Assembly: GCF_026339875.1 (NCBI RefSeq)
Contig: NZ_JAPEPZ010000001.1
Location: 2,046,001 to 2,110,000 of the forward strand
Reading direction: 5' to 3'
Length of the DNA: 64,000 nt
Source of the DNA: Streptomyces sp. NBC_01571
GTDB lineage: Bacteria; Actinomycetota; Actinomycetes; Streptomycetales; Streptomycetaceae
Shown here: positions 41,301 to 49,781 of the stretch, one piece after another
How positions within the stretch are numbered: position 1 is the stretch's first letter
Layout of the letters: each line of letters begins with the position of its first letter
Position numbers and translations under genes: made by a program
Notes under the pieces: generated by a model
What the model was told of the DNA's origin: nothing
The model's database searches: none
What the model saw: the letters and a program-made list of their open reading frames with translations, nothing else

Positions 41301-41738
41301 GGTCTTGTGCCTGTCCCTGCTTCCGAGCAGCCAGCCTCGCCGAGCACGCGTCCGACGCGCTCCGCTCAGGGCACCCCGGCTCCGAGGCAGCTGGGAGCCG
41401 GAACGTCGGCTCCTCGTCCCGTGGCCGCTCCGGTTTCGGGTCAGACTCCGGCTGCGCCTGGTGCGCGGACTCCGGCTCGGACGCAGGCAGCGCGTCAGCC
41501 GGGTGCGATCCAGGCGGCGACGCCGACGCCGCGCCAGGCGCCCGCCCCGCGGGCTCAGACTCCGCGGACGTCGGCTCCTGCACCGGCTTCTTCGCCGCGG
41601 CAGGCTCCGGTTCCGCGCCCTCGTCCCCGTCCGCGCCGGGTTGCCGATCCGGCTCCTCAGAGCGTGGAGACTCCGGAGCCGCAGCAGCGGCCGGCCGGTG
41701 GTCTTCGCCGGGGCCGACGCGAGAAGCCGCAGGACTGA
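38319..41738 (+). CDS. VirB6/TrbL-like channel membrane protein
   Basis: An 1139-residue membrane protein. A signal-like segment (LARGLALVLLAALFVPVLMM) is followed by an extracellular domain, then about seven spans in two groups (GSIIWVLYALALAVGTLFYV, LVPIFIGFLLIGLVMF, then NAATVLGSIVLLGFWYAVGM and MALILEVLVTLFIYQFVSEF). Between the groups is a 300-residue extracellular Ser/Gly/Asp-rich loop. After residue 770 the tail is Gly/Pro/Ala-rich and disordered. This is the pattern of VirB6/TcpH-like core proteins in Gram-positive conjugation. It starts in the overlap with the VirB4-like gene; ATG 38367 is an alternative start. Confidence 0.7.
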   Translation: MNEVSADTKARSRGETMNGTITAVARMRAWAGPGGGGARQGRLARGLALVLLAALFVPVLMMAASSPASADDQKERDNYSLYQLASNASSYFSEENSPSNDKGMHDKWKPVVGSPASGGSMLGYADPDFSLGNIVGWFFAEVSGSSQTVTYETLAAKDDKGNAKYSGMLDYAHFGAANNDLGLDTMSSGIGGQIVSVIGGSIIWVLYALALAVGTLFYVVLQFLKLINPFMWFYQAVRAVNPTFADGMTGGDTGGGALSGLQHWISGWYGLLVDISWQVLVPIFIGFLLIGLVMFKKMDRGSAIKKLIVRVVFIGVGLPLIGSMYTNVLDKFDNSVLGQHAGPTRVVLSTYVDFEAWMMNDRLGIPDQATVSWNGDQASSDAMMSVRTSALAINKQSHGATFNGISIGTKANDAESAWKDGTVSVGTGASDDFKAVFSTFGIIGKYIGSNEIAASDFESGIKSSITQLDESADVKKSWFVDKDSYGDVEDFGEEKGPKPVDHPVISTDGTGLTSSRPGKDSTVFTTTGTKAGCGFTVGKTPSSCNLSPLAAYNYLNTGFSPSSLNMYSSNNATSGFTRENHMAVSQVGTGPAKFMYWSNAATVLGSIVLLGFWYAVGMLAGSVKRIFGLVAAVPFATLGAMAAIAKVIVYSMALILEVLVTLFIYQFVSEFLISVPDIMAGPVSSFMSPGGLWGSAALGGTIVVILTLISSLMIMGITFALLRVRKTVLQAMDEVVTKLVDKFLETNSAPKPDKGGLMPALATGAGAGAGMAMGNKLANGFNSKTSGPASPNTGKPAGKTASTNAGGTNGDPTALTAGNQALALEGGGEGGPGDPNSPALDGGPGSGGGGGDAKALPGGSGPAGALGASGQSDGPDDKGGPLQLTSGGAGSSHSDKQTALGLSNQGGLSNLGYTSDGNKVIPGEVLASSTEPSSSRGGAQGQSSAGSVPTSGGRRTVAGQTGPAQFGMGAQGAQRQQGSNQQAAPQRFSGGATPGLVPVPASEQPASPSTRPTRSAQGTPAPRQLGAGTSAPRPVAAPVSGQTPAAPGARTPARTQAARQPGAIQAATPTPRQAPAPRAQTPRTSAPAPASSPRQAPVPRPRPRPRRVADPAPQSVETPEPQQRPAGGLRRGRREKPQD

Positions 41739-41758
41739 TCGGGCGAGCGTGGAGGGCT

Positions 41759-41807
41759 GACGCACCCGGTGAGGATGATCGCAATGCTCGTCCTCACCGG
41801 GTGCGTC
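41759..41807 (+). terminator. Long hairpin after the VirB6-like gene
   Basis: GACGCACCCGGTGAGGA (41759-41775) pairs perfectly with TCCTCACCGGGTGCGTC (41791-41807); the loop is 15 bases. It lies 20 bases past the stop and is followed by GTCTTTG. It could end the operon or protect the mRNA. Confidence 0.7.
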
Positions 41808-41840
41808 GTCTTTGCGCGGCAGGAGGAGAAGGGGAAGAGC

Positions 41841-42320
41841 ATGAGGCTGGGATCGAGGCTTCGCGGCGTTTTCCCGCGCGGCTGGTGTCGCTCGGCGCGA
41901 TGGTGGATCACCGGGATCCGCGAACTGGCATTGAGCACTGCGGCGGCTGTGGCCACCGTGGTGTTCGTCGGCGAGATGATGCGCGCTGTGCGGCATCGCG
42001 ACGAGCCGCGGACTCTGGCGCACCTGTCCGGCACGTTCGAGGGGTACGTGGCCAGCCTCTTGGGCAACAGCGCAGGCTTGGTCGTTCTGGTCACCATGGC
42101 GATCGAGGACGGTCTGCCTGTGGTGCTGACGGCGTTGCTGGCTGGGTGGTGTCTGCTCAACATCGCCATCAGTGCCACGGTGTTCGTCGTGGTCGCCCGG
42201 TCGAGGATCCGGCAGTCGGCAGCGTGGGCTGAGCTGGATTTCGCCGAGCAGCACGCGCCGAAGTACGGCCGGCCACCGGAGACGATTGAGGAGTACCGGG
42301 CGCAGCAGCTCCAGGAGTAG
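41841..42320 (+). CDS. Two-span membrane protein
   Basis: A 159-residue membrane protein starting MRLGSRLRGVFPRGWCRSAR, with AGGAGGAGAAGGGGAAGAGC before the start. Spans lie near residues 30-50 (ALSTAAAVATVVFVGEMM) and 75-125 (SLLGNSAGLVVLVTMAIEDG, then VVLTALLAGWCLLNIAISAT). The C-terminal tail is charged. It probably belongs to the transfer set, but no family is recognised. Confidence 0.55.
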   Translation: MRLGSRLRGVFPRGWCRSARWWITGIRELALSTAAAVATVVFVGEMMRAVRHRDEPRTLAHLSGTFEGYVASLLGNSAGLVVLVTMAIEDGLPVVLTALLAGWCLLNIAISATVFVVVARSRIRQSAAWAELDFAEQHAPKYGRPPETIEEYRAQQLQE

Positions 42321-42334
42321 GTGTCAGAGAAAAG

Positions 42335-42371
42335 ACAGAACCCCGTGGACGTGATGTCCACGGGGTTCTGT
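42335..42371. terminator. Bidirectional terminator
   Basis: ACAGAACCCCGTGGAC and GTCCACGGGGTTCTGT form a perfect 16-bp stem with a GTGAT loop, between convergent genes. On the minus strand it runs into CTTTTCTCT, so it mainly ends the lipoprotein gene. Confidence 0.85.
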
Positions 42372-42392
42372 GCTGCCTCGGTGGTGCGGCAA

Positions 42393-42962
42393 TCAGCTGT
42401 GCTGGTTGCAGTCCTTGGCCATCAAGGCCTTCGCCTGGTCGCTGTCGGCTGGGATGAGCTGGACCTGGTCGATCGAGTAGGCGAAGGTGTACCCGAGCGT
42501 GATCATGCTGTTCGACATCGAGATCGAGCCGGATCCCGGGTCAGTGCCTGTCTGGTCGGAGCCGTTGACGTCGTCCCAGAGCACACTGGTCCGGCTGTCG
42601 TTGATCGTGCCGGTTGAGAGAACCTGGTACTGACCCTTGTCGGTCTTGCCGTCCTTGACGATCGAGCCGTGCTTGATGTCGTCGAGGGCCTTCGTCGTCA
42701 GCTGGCACTGCCGGTCGCCAGCGGTGACGTTGATGTACGTGATCTTGTGGCCGTCGATTGCGGCGATGCCGCCGCGCGCCCCGTCGGTGATGGAGATGTA
42801 GGCACCGTCGAAGCTGGAGGCCTGGCTGCTGCTGGGGCTCTGCGAGGAAGCAGCATCGCTGCTCCCGCTACAGGCGGTGAGCATGAGAGCACCCGCGGCC
42901 AGGGCCGCGGCGGACACGGCGATCCTGGTCCGCGTCGCACGTGCGGTCCTGGTGGAGTTCAT
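42393..42962 (-). CDS. Lipoprotein
   Basis: A 189-residue lipoprotein: signal peptide RTRIAVSAAALAAGALMLTA, lipobox LTAC with Cys at about 31, then a Ser-rich linker and a beta-rich domain (GAYISITDGARGGIAAIDGH, then SGSISMSNSMITLGYTFAYS) with two further Cys (QCQL and DCNQ) that may form a disulfide. Lipoproteins of this type are often surface-exposed entry-exclusion or accessory proteins on plasmids; that role is a guess. Confidence 0.75.
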   Translation of the reverse strand: MNSTRTARATRTRIAVSAAALAAGALMLTACSGSSDAASSQSPSSSQASSFDGAYISITDGARGGIAAIDGHKITYINVTAGDRQCQLTTKALDDIKHGSIVKDGKTDKGQYQVLSTGTINDSRTSVLWDDVNGSDQTGTDPGSGSISMSNSMITLGYTFAYSIDQVQLIPADSDQAKALMAKDCNQHS

Positions 42963-43001
42963 GGTGTTATTCCTTCATTCGTTCTGGACAGTCGGTTTGG
43001 T

Positions 43002-43724
43002 TCAGCTCTGCGGAGGTTGGACCGGCGGCATGCTCGGCATCGGCGGAACCGCAGAGGCCTGACGCGGCGACAGCAGGATGAGGACTGCAGCAGCCAGCAT
43101 CACGACCGACAGCAGCGCCAGGAGCACCACGCCCGCTCCGACGGAGGCGTAGCGGGTGCCGCTGACGGAGCCCATGGTCCCGAAGCCGTCGATCATGCCG
43201 ATCAGGCCGGCGACGATGCCCACGACTCCGGCGGTGACGCGGGACCAGTTCGTCTTGCGGATGACTGCCACGACAGAGGCGGCGATGGCCACGAACATGG
43301 TGAAGAGCAGGAAGCCGCCCTCGCCGCCGGCCTCGTCGCTGAAGTAGTTGACCGAGAAGCCCATGGCTGAAGCGATCGGCATGAACAGCGAGATGATCGC
43401 CAGGAACGCCGCGGCGGGAAGGATGAAGGTGGCCAGCCCTCTCAGCTTGGCCAGTCCGGGACGCGAGGTGCTCTGCTGCATCGAGCGCGCGGCGCTTTGC
43501 GCGGCGGGGGCAACGCGGTTGCTGAGGAACTCCTTGACTCCAGAGTTCTCGACGGCCGGCGCGACCTTGGTGTTGAAGAAGTCCCGGGCACCGTTGACGA
43601 CCTGCTTGGCTCCGTTGGCGGCCGTGACAACTGGCGGAACCTGCGGTCGCGGCGGCACGGCCTGTGATGCTGTTGCATGGCCCTGTGTCGGCTGCTCGGG
43701 TAACTGAGGCTGATCCTCAGTCAT
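43002..43724 (-). CDS. Four-span membrane protein with Pro/Gln-rich front
   Basis: A 240-residue membrane protein starting MTEDQPQLPEQPTQGHATAS. Four spans: FILPAAAFLAIISLFMPIAS, FLLFTMFVAIAASVVAVIRK, AGVVGIVAGLIGMIDGFG, and GVVLLALLSVVMLAAAVLIL. The cytosolic N-terminus has a helix with many Ala and Arg (SNRVAPAAQSAARSMQQSTS). The frame extends upstream, but ATG 43724 is preferred because the longer frame holds unlikely text. Same direction as the lipoprotein 39 bases downstream, so the two form an operon. Confidence 0.65.
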   Translation of the reverse strand: MTEDQPQLPEQPTQGHATASQAVPPRPQVPPVVTAANGAKQVVNGARDFFNTKVAPAVENSGVKEFLSNRVAPAAQSAARSMQQSTSRPGLAKLRGLATFILPAAAFLAIISLFMPIASAMGFSVNYFSDEAGGEGGFLLFTMFVAIAASVVAVIRKTNWSRVTAGVVGIVAGLIGMIDGFGTMGSVSGTRYASVGAGVVLLALLSVVMLAAAVLILLSPRQASAVPPMPSMPPVQPPQS

Positions 43725-43988
43725 AATCGCCCCCGTTTTCTCTCGTTCAGTTCTGCGTGTCCAGGCGGTGCCATCTTCACAGGGACCAGCGTCTCGGCTC
43801 CGCAGTTCCACACTGCATCCCCGAGACCCCGATCCCGACCACGCCCGGGAGCCGAAGTTGGCCCCCTTGATGGCCACCCGACCGATTTCCGAGCTTTCTT
43901 CTCGTACATGAGCACTTGCGAAGGCATTCACAAGCGCACTGTCAGTATTGCAGATTGATGTACCAGATGTACCACGTAACGACAGAAA

Positions 43989-44028
43989 GCCAGTCAAAGT
44001 CGCCTATGGATAGGTGACTTTGACTGGC
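43989..44028 (-). terminator. Hairpin terminator
   Basis: GCCAGTCAAAGTC and GACTTTGACTGGC form a 13-bp stem enclosing a second pairing (CCTAT/ATAGG). It lies 14 bases past the stop at 44042 on the minus strand. Confidence 0.75.
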
Positions 44029-44041
44029 CAGGACTCTTCTG

Positions 44042-44635
44042 TCAGGCGCCTTCTCGGAGGTTGTCGAGTCGATGCTCAGTCAGCGCCAGTGCGACTTCGG
44101 ACTGGTTGAGCGCGTGCTCGCCGTCCTGGATGCGCCACCGAAGACGCTGCACAGGCGGGGCGTCAGCTTCCTGGAGCGCCAGGTCACCGAGCTCGCGCAG
44201 CTCCGCGTACGCGCCCTGCAGCTGCTCCTCGTGGTGCGCCGACCGGACCCTGAGGCGGGCGACCCGCTCTTTCCACCAGCCCACCCGCGACTCGCGGTCG
44301 AGCGAGGTCTTCCCCTCGAGCCAGGCACGGAGCTCGGTCTGGTCGACGTCGCTCGGGAGCCCGGTAGCGAGGGGCCCTTCGGGTTCCGGCATGTCGATGG
44401 GGATGTGCGACAGCAGCACCGCGGGGGTCGTGTCGAGAGCGTAGGCGATCGCGACGAGGTCGTCGACGGTCACGGGGCGAGCACATCGCTCCATCTCCGC
44501 GAGGGCATCGGCTGAGATCGGGTGATCGAGCATCCGGAGCACATAGGCCAGCTCGTCGACGGTCAGCTCGCGCAGCTGGCGGTAGTGGGTGATGGCGTCG
44601 GACACAGCAAGGGACGTGGGAAGGGACGACGGCAT
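44042..44635 (-). CDS. XRE-family helix-turn-helix protein
   Basis: A 197-residue protein. The N-terminal 70 residues form an XRE domain (TVDELAYVLRMLDHPISADA, then VTVDDLVAIAYALDTTPAVL). A linker with many Pro residues leads to a long coiled coil at about residues 105-190 (VARLRVRSAHHEEQLQGAYA, then QDGEHALNQSEVALALTEHR). Proteins of this layout are usual actinobacterial regulators of mobile-element genes. The divergent leader at 44636-45288 has the AT-rich text expected of its target promoter. Confidence 0.75.
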   Translation of the reverse strand: MPSSLPTSLAVSDAITHYRQLRELTVDELAYVLRMLDHPISADALAEMERCARPVTVDDLVAIAYALDTTPAVLLSHIPIDMPEPEGPLATGLPSDVDQTELRAWLEGKTSLDRESRVGWWKERVARLRVRSAHHEEQLQGAYAELRELGDLALQEADAPPVQRLRWRIQDGEHALNQSEVALALTEHRLDNLREGA

Positions 44636-45288
44636 GCACCGATCATAGGCACGCTCGGCGCGGTCCCCAGGTGGGTTGTCACATTACTCCCGGGCGTCGT
44701 CACACAGACCCGTAACCGGTCCCGAGAGAGGTGTTATCCGCGCCCCCTCGGGCCGAGGGCAGGCGCCAGAAGAGGCGCACCTGGCGAAGAAGTTCAGGTC
44801 GGTCTTGTCGTCGCAGCCAGTACTGCAGATGTCCCGCGCAGTGGCGCTCATCGAGTCACAGTCGATCGCCTATTGAATGGTATTCCAAGTCGTGTTTCAA
44901 TAGAGCGCAATAGGCACTCGGTCCACTCTATACAAGGCGGGCAACATGTTCGGGCGCGACTCTTCCGCTGATTGCGGTGTGGTTGCGACCGTGCGTGCCT
45001 CCTCGGCGAGTCGAGTGCGAGTCTCCACTGCCGCGTCTCGCGCAGTCTCGCTTCGCCCGATTCCCATGGAGGCCATTCAGGTCGGAGCCACTGCCGCTGC
45101 ATCCATTGCCTTGCGGCGCGATGCCATGACGACAACTCAGGCCTCGGTCGCACGCCGGAGGAAGGCCGCATAGAACCGCCGGCGCCTCGGACAGCCATGC
45201 CCACCGTCCATGCACTGACAGCGGACCGTGCGGCCGGTGGGGCGTCTCGCCCCATCACCCATGTCACCCCATGAATTGAAGGGATCCC
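44636..45288. other. Intergenic, weak ORF and promoter-like AT islands
   Basis: No confident gene. An AT-richer stretch at 44870-44920 (TTGAATGGTATTCCAAGTCG) looks like promoter DNA. A 75-codon plus frame (44946-45173; MFGRDSSADCGVVATVRASS) has only a moderate ribosome site (AAGGCGGGCAAC) and low-complexity text, and is not convincing. Elsewhere I see nothing. Confidence 0.4.
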
Positions 45289-45642
45289 ATGCGACTTCGT
45301 GCTCCCGCTCGAATTGCCGCCACGGCCATGCTTGCCCTGTCGGTGACCGCCGGCCTGGCCGCGACCACCGCCCCGGCCGCCACTGCGGCCGAGATGCCGT
45401 GCAAGCCGCGCGTCTACTACGAGATCAACACCAACGCGGTGAACTTCAGGACGGGGCCGTCGACCGCCTACAAGTCCAAGGGCCTGCTCTACAAGGGCGA
45501 CTGGGGCAAGAAGGTCGCCACCAAGGGCTCCTGGATCAAGCTCAAGCTCGGCCAGAAGTCCAGGACCGGGCTGGCCAAGAACACCACCGGCTGGGTCGCC
45601 AAGAAGTACGCCTACGACTGCGTCCCCATGCAGCTCGACTGA
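45289..45642 (+). CDS. Secreted SH3-like domain protein
   Basis: A 117-residue exported protein. Signal peptide ARIAATAMLALSVTAGLAAT with an AxA-type cut near ATAAEMP, then one bacterial SH3-like domain (NAVNFRTGPSTAYKSKGLLY, later GLAKNTTGWVAKKYAYDC). The motif NFRTGPSTxYxSxGxLxxGD is typical of cell-wall-binding SH3 domains. Two Cys could pair. GAAGGG precedes the start. A second paralogue follows at 45894. Confidence 0.8.
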   Translation: MRLRAPARIAATAMLALSVTAGLAATTAPAATAAEMPCKPRVYYEINTNAVNFRTGPSTAYKSKGLLYKGDWGKKVATKGSWIKLKLGQKSRTGLAKNTTGWVAKKYAYDCVPMQLD

Positions 45643-45893
45643 GTCGGCCGCGGCTCGCCGATCCACGCCGGGCAACTCAAGGCGTCATCAGGCAGACATA
45701 CGCCCCGCATCACTCACCAACGCACCACTCCGCACCCCCACACAGCGCCCAGCACCGGACGCGCCTCTTCCCATGCCCGACAGGGCGGCCTCACGCCGCA
45801 CTTCTGACGCAGGGGCCCCGACCAGTGGCTACGCCCTGGCCGGGGACGGGGCGACGCCGTGCCCCCTCCTCCCTTTCGGAAGGTTGTTTCCCG

Positions 45894-46250
45894 ATGATCC
45901 GCAATCTCGCCCTCCGCTCGGTTGCGCCCGCCGCCCTCGCACTCGCGGCCGCTGCCACCCTGACCGTGGCCTCCGCTCCCGCCGCGCACGCCGTCGGTGA
46001 GAACAGCAAGTGCACCGTCAACTGGCCGAACTACGGCGCCACCGTGGCCAAGGCCGGCTGGAACTACCGCACAGGCCCATCCACCGCTTACGCCAGCCGC
46101 GGCCTCCTGTACCGGGGCGACAAGTTGACCGTGCTGTGCAGCCACGGCAACTGGGACTACAGCCAGCTCACCCAGCGCTCCAAGTCCGGCATCCCCAAGG
46201 GGACCCGAGGCTGGGTGCGCGACGACGGCCTCTACCAGCTGGCCGGCTGA
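45894..46250 (+). CDS. Secreted SH3-like domain protein, paralogue
   Basis: A 118-residue exported protein with signal peptide (SVAPAALALAAAATLTVASA, cut near AHAVGE) and an SH3-like domain (WNYRTGPSTAYASRGLLYRG, then IPKGTRGWVRDDGLYQLAG). It shares motif order with the gene at 45289 and two Cys, so the pair arose by duplication. The preceding 250 bases hold no gene. GGAAGG lies upstream of ATG 45894. A terminator follows. Confidence 0.8.
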   Translation: MIRNLALRSVAPAALALAAAATLTVASAPAAHAVGENSKCTVNWPNYGATVAKAGWNYRTGPSTAYASRGLLYRGDKLTVLCSHGNWDYSQLTQRSKSGIPKGTRGWVRDDGLYQLAG

Positions 46251-46328
46251 CCGGCCCGGCCCCTCGCTTCCATCCCCTGGGGCGACATCCCCGCGTCCTT
46301 CCGGCGCGGGCGCTGGCCCGGCTGCTCA

Positions 46329-46363
46329 GTGGGGGCGTCGTCCACCCACGGCGACGCCCCCAC
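46329..46363 (+). terminator. Hairpin terminator
   Basis: GTGGGGGCGTCG (46329-46340) and CGACGCCCCCAC (46352-46363) form a perfect 12-bp stem without a T-run, 78 bases past the SH3 gene. Confidence 0.65.
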
Positions 46364-46450
46364 GCGCCGCCCTTCCCGTCCGGCGCCCGAACCAGCTGAC
46401 GCCGGCCGCCCCACCAGGAACGTCTCGCCCCTGCTTTCCCCGGAGCGTCC

Positions 46451-47731
46451 GTGTCAGCCACCACCATGCCCGTCTCCACCGCCAAGGACGCTGAACCGTC
46501 CCGACCGCGGCCCTGGCCGCCGACCATCTGGGCACTGCTCGTCATCACCCTGGTGGCGCGCGGCTTCGGCTTCGCCTATCCCTTCCTCAGCTATCACCTC
46601 AAGGACCTGGGCTACACCACCGCCGCTGTCGGCCAGGCCCTCGCGGTCTTCGGCATCGGATGGCTCGTCGGCCAGCTGCTCACCGGCTGGGCCGCCGACC
46701 GGCTCGGCCGGCGCCGCACCCTCGTGGCCGCCATGCTCACAGCCGCCGTCTGCCTGCCCGTGATGTCCCAGGCACACGCGTTCGCCGCCGTGTGCACCGG
46801 AGCCCTGATCGCGGGCATCGTATACGACGCGCCGAGGCCGGTTGTCTCCGCGGCCATCGCCGACCTCATCGCCGACGACGGACAGCGCGCCGCCGTCAAC
46901 GGCTGGCGCCACGGGGCCGTGAACATCGGCGCGGCGATCACCGGCGCGGTAGGCGGCCTGCTGGCCGGACAGCTTGGCTTCCCGGTGCTGTTCTGGTTCA
47001 ACGCCGCCGCCTGCGCGGCCTGTGCCCTGCTCGCCCACCGCTACCTCGACGACGACACCCCGGCCGCCTCCGCCCGCCCCAGCGAGCCCGCCGCGCGCAC
47101 CCCGCTGCGCTCGGCCGTGCGCGACGCCCGCCTGTGGCTGCTGTGGATGGCCAGTGTGGCCGCCCTGACCTGCGCTGCCGGCATGTTCACCGTGCTGCCG
47201 CTGCTGATGGAGGACGACGGGCTCGCCGCCGACGCCTACGGATGGACACAGGTCGCCAACGCCGGCGCCGTCGTCGTGCTCACCCCGCTGCTCAACCCGT
47301 GGCTGCGGCGCCGCTGCGACGGGTCCCAGCCAGTCACCGGCCTGCTCGCCGTCGGATCGCTCCTGCTGGGCGCGGGCATGGGCAGCGCAGGCCTCGCCGA
47401 CACCACCGCGGGCTACAGCCTCGCCGTGGCGGCGGCCGTCCCCGGGGAGATCGTCTTCTTCATCGCCGCCAACGACATCGTCACCAAGATCTCGCCCGTA
47501 CACGCCCGTGGTCTGTACGCCGGGATCTGGGGTTCAACCCTCGCCGTCGCCGTGATCATCGCCCCGGTTCTCGCGGCCGTGTCCCTGACCTCGGGCGGTG
47601 GGGTTCTCGCCGCGCTTACCACCCTTGCCGCCGGTGCCATGGGCGCAGCCCTGTGCCTGCCGCTCGCGGGCCTCACCCAGCGCCGCACCGCCTCCCGTGT
47701 GACCGCCGTCCCTGTCCCCGCCGCTACCTGA
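46451..47731 (+). CDS. MFS transporter
   Basis: A 426-residue, 12-span major facilitator. The loop 2-3 signature GWAADRLGRRRTLVAAML and the repeated half (EDDGLAADAYGWTQVANAGA) are clear. The start is GTG 46451 with CCGGAGCG upstream. Typical of drug/proton antiporters near biosynthetic genes; substrate unknown. It opens the plus-strand cluster that runs to 60326. Confidence 0.85.
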   Translation: MSATTMPVSTAKDAEPSRPRPWPPTIWALLVITLVARGFGFAYPFLSYHLKDLGYTTAAVGQALAVFGIGWLVGQLLTGWAADRLGRRRTLVAAMLTAAVCLPVMSQAHAFAAVCTGALIAGIVYDAPRPVVSAAIADLIADDGQRAAVNGWRHGAVNIGAAITGAVGGLLAGQLGFPVLFWFNAAACAACALLAHRYLDDDTPAASARPSEPAARTPLRSAVRDARLWLLWMASVAALTCAAGMFTVLPLLMEDDGLAADAYGWTQVANAGAVVVLTPLLNPWLRRRCDGSQPVTGLLAVGSLLLGAGMGSAGLADTTAGYSLAVAAAVPGEIVFFIAANDIVTKISPVHARGLYAGIWGSTLAVAVIIAPVLAAVSLTSGGGVLAALTTLAAGAMGAALCLPLAGLTQRRTASRVTAVPVPAAT

Positions 47732-47852
47732 CCGCCGAACCGGAGAACCGGACCATGAGACACAGCACCACATGCCCGAACTCGTGGGCAGCACCGCACA
47801 GATGACCTCCTGTTTCGACAGCCCGGCCCACGCCCGCGCCGGGGGCAGGCCG

Positions 47853-49022
47853 ATGACTGCGATCGCTCCGGCCGAGCAGTCCGCACCGCCGACGGGCGAC
47901 CGACGGCTGCTGCTCGGTGTCTTCGCCGTGATGGGCCTCGTCATGGCGGTCTGGGGCACGAGGATGCCCTCAGTGCAGAGGGTGGCCAACCTTGGGACGG
48001 GCCACCTGTCACTCGTTCTTCTCGGCGCCGCAGCCGGCATGGTCGCCGGGCTCCAGCTCGGCGGGCGCCTGGCCGACCGGCACGGTCCCTCCCGACTGCT
48101 GGTCGTCCCCGCCGTCGTCTTCGGCCTCGCCCTGGCTCTCCTCGGCCAGTGCCGCACGCTGCCGACCCTGATCGCGGCTGCCGTCGTCTTCGGCTTCGCA
48201 CACGGGCTGCTTGACGTCGGCTGCAACGTATCTGCCGTTCACTGCGAGATCGCCTTCCAGCGGTCGATCATGTCCGGGCTGCACGCCGCCTACTCGATCG
48301 GTGCTCTGTGCGGGGCCGCGCTCGCAGCCGTGACCACCTGGATGTCCCACGAGGTGCTGTTCGCGATGGTCGGTGCCTTCACGGTGCTCGCCGCTGCCAC
48401 CGCCGTTCCGGCCGTACGAACGGCCACCTCCCTCGACCACGCACCCGAGCGTCCCGAAGCGGTTCCGGACGAGGCAAAGCCGGCGCAGACCTCCCACACC
48501 AAGGTGTGGCTGCTCGGCGCCCTGGCCGCTGCGTGCCTGCTAGCCGAGGGCGCCGCCGCCGACTGGTCGGCAGTGCACCTGCACTCCCTCAACAGCTCCG
48601 AGGCAACAGCGGCGGCCGCCTACGCCCTCTACAGCGCCGCCATGGCCGTAGGCCGGCTCGCGGGCGACCGGCTGACCGGCCGCTACGGAGCACCCGCCCT
48701 GGTACGCACCGGCGCCACCCTCGCCGCCGCCGGACTCGGCGCTGCACTGATCGCCGGCAGCGCCCCGGCCGCCCTGCTCGGCTGGATGGCCCTCGGAGCC
48801 GGCCTGTCCACGGCCATGCCGGCCCTCATCACAGCCGCCGGACGGGGAGGACCACGCGCCGTGGGCACCGTCGCCACCATCGGCTACCTCGGCCTGCTCG
48901 CCGGACCGGCCGCCATCGGGGCGATCGCCTCGCTCACCAGCCTGACCACCGCGCTGGCCCTGCTCGTCGTCCTGACCGCGACCGTCGCTGTCGTCTCCCA
49001 CCGAGCCCTGGAGTCCCGTTGA
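47853..49022 (+). CDS. MFS transporter
   Basis: A 389-residue transporter started at MTAIAPAEQSAPPTGDRRLL (an in-frame ATG lies at 47772). Loop 2-3 reads GGRLADRHGPSRLLVVPAVV, and HGLLDVGCNVSAVHCEIAFQ is the YbjJ/FucP-like motif of a sugar-type MFS subfamily. Twelve spans are predicted. Its stop overlaps the HAD gene start (TTGA). Likely exporter or importer of the cluster's product or precursor. Confidence 0.8.
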   Translation: MTAIAPAEQSAPPTGDRRLLLGVFAVMGLVMAVWGTRMPSVQRVANLGTGHLSLVLLGAAAGMVAGLQLGGRLADRHGPSRLLVVPAVVFGLALALLGQCRTLPTLIAAAVVFGFAHGLLDVGCNVSAVHCEIAFQRSIMSGLHAAYSIGALCGAALAAVTTWMSHEVLFAMVGAFTVLAAATAVPAVRTATSLDHAPERPEAVPDEAKPAQTSHTKVWLLGALAAACLLAEGAAADWSAVHLHSLNSSEATAAAAYALYSAAMAVGRLAGDRLTGRYGAPALVRTGATLAAAGLGAALIAGSAPAALLGWMALGAGLSTAMPALITAAGRGGPRAVGTVATIGYLGLLAGPAAIGAIASLTSLTTALALLVVLTATVAVVSHRALESR

Positions 49023-49711
49023 CCTCTTCCCAGCCCACCACCCCCAGCGGCGCTGGCCTCGAGGCCCTGATCCTCGACTACAACGGGGTCATCGGCCGCC
49101 AGCCCGGCCCGCCCCAGTGGGCCCGGCTCGCCGAACTCGCGGGCTGGCACCCCCAGGAGACCCACGCCTTCCAACAGGCCTTCTGGCAGCGGCGGGAGCC
49201 CTACGACCAGGGCACCGCCACCACCCACACGTTCTGGAGCGGACTGCTGCGCAACGGATGCACCGCGCCTGCGGGCAGCACCCTCCTGGCCGCCCTCGCA
49301 AGCGCCGACCTCGACATGTGGACCGCCACGGACCCCGCCGTGCTGGACCTCCTGCACACAGCCCACGCCACCGGGCTGCGCCTCGTACTCCTGTCCAACG
49401 CGCCCAAACCGCTGGCAAACGCCCTCGACGACGCCGAATGGTGCGCCACCTTGTTCAGCCGGACCGTCTACTCCGCCCGCATCGGAGTGAACAAGCCCCA
49501 CAAACGGGCCTACGAGGCCGCGCTCGAGGCCGCCGGAATGCCCCACCCCGCAAAGACCCTGTTCGTCGACGACCGGCTGGACAACGTCGAAGCCGCCGAG
49601 CAGCTCGGCCTGCAGGGCCTGCACTACACCGGCGACCCGGCCGCACTCACCCGCCGGCTTCCCCGGCCGCCCGCCGTCACACGCCCGGGCGTCCTCGCTA
49701 CGAGCGCATGA
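49019..49711 (+). CDS. HAD-superfamily hydrolase
   Basis: A 230-residue HAD phosphatase with a TTG start at 49019 overlapping the previous stop. Motif I is LILDYNGVIG, with Asp and Asn where most have DxD; motif II is LVLLSNAPK; motif III has the Lys in VNKPHKRAYEAAL; motif IV is KTLFVDDRLDNVEAAEQLGL. The Asn in place of the second Asp of motif I is unusual and may change activity. Likely removes phosphate from a small metabolite in the cluster pathway. Confidence 0.75.
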   Translation: MTSSQPTTPSGAGLEALILDYNGVIGRQPGPPQWARLAELAGWHPQETHAFQQAFWQRREPYDQGTATTHTFWSGLLRNGCTAPAGSTLLAALASADLDMWTATDPAVLDLLHTAHATGLRLVLLSNAPKPLANALDDAEWCATLFSRTVYSARIGVNKPHKRAYEAALEAAGMPHPAKTLFVDDRLDNVEAAEQLGLQGLHYTGDPAALTRRLPRPPAVTRPGVLATSA

Positions 49712-49781
49712 CCGCCCTCGCGACGCCGTCCCACCGGACCGGCACCCGCCGCATCCCGATCACCGAACCGGAGATCCGACC

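Noticed and set aside
38052..42254. A 1400-codon open frame on the minus strand
   Set aside because: It lies antisense to the VirB4/VirB6-like genes. Its text is Arg/Val/Asp/His-rich and low in complexity, as expected for the mirror of GC-biased codons.
45680..45893. Riboswitch ahead of the second SH3 gene (ydaO/c-di-AMP type)
   Set aside because: Position would fit, but none of the conserved motif text could be found.
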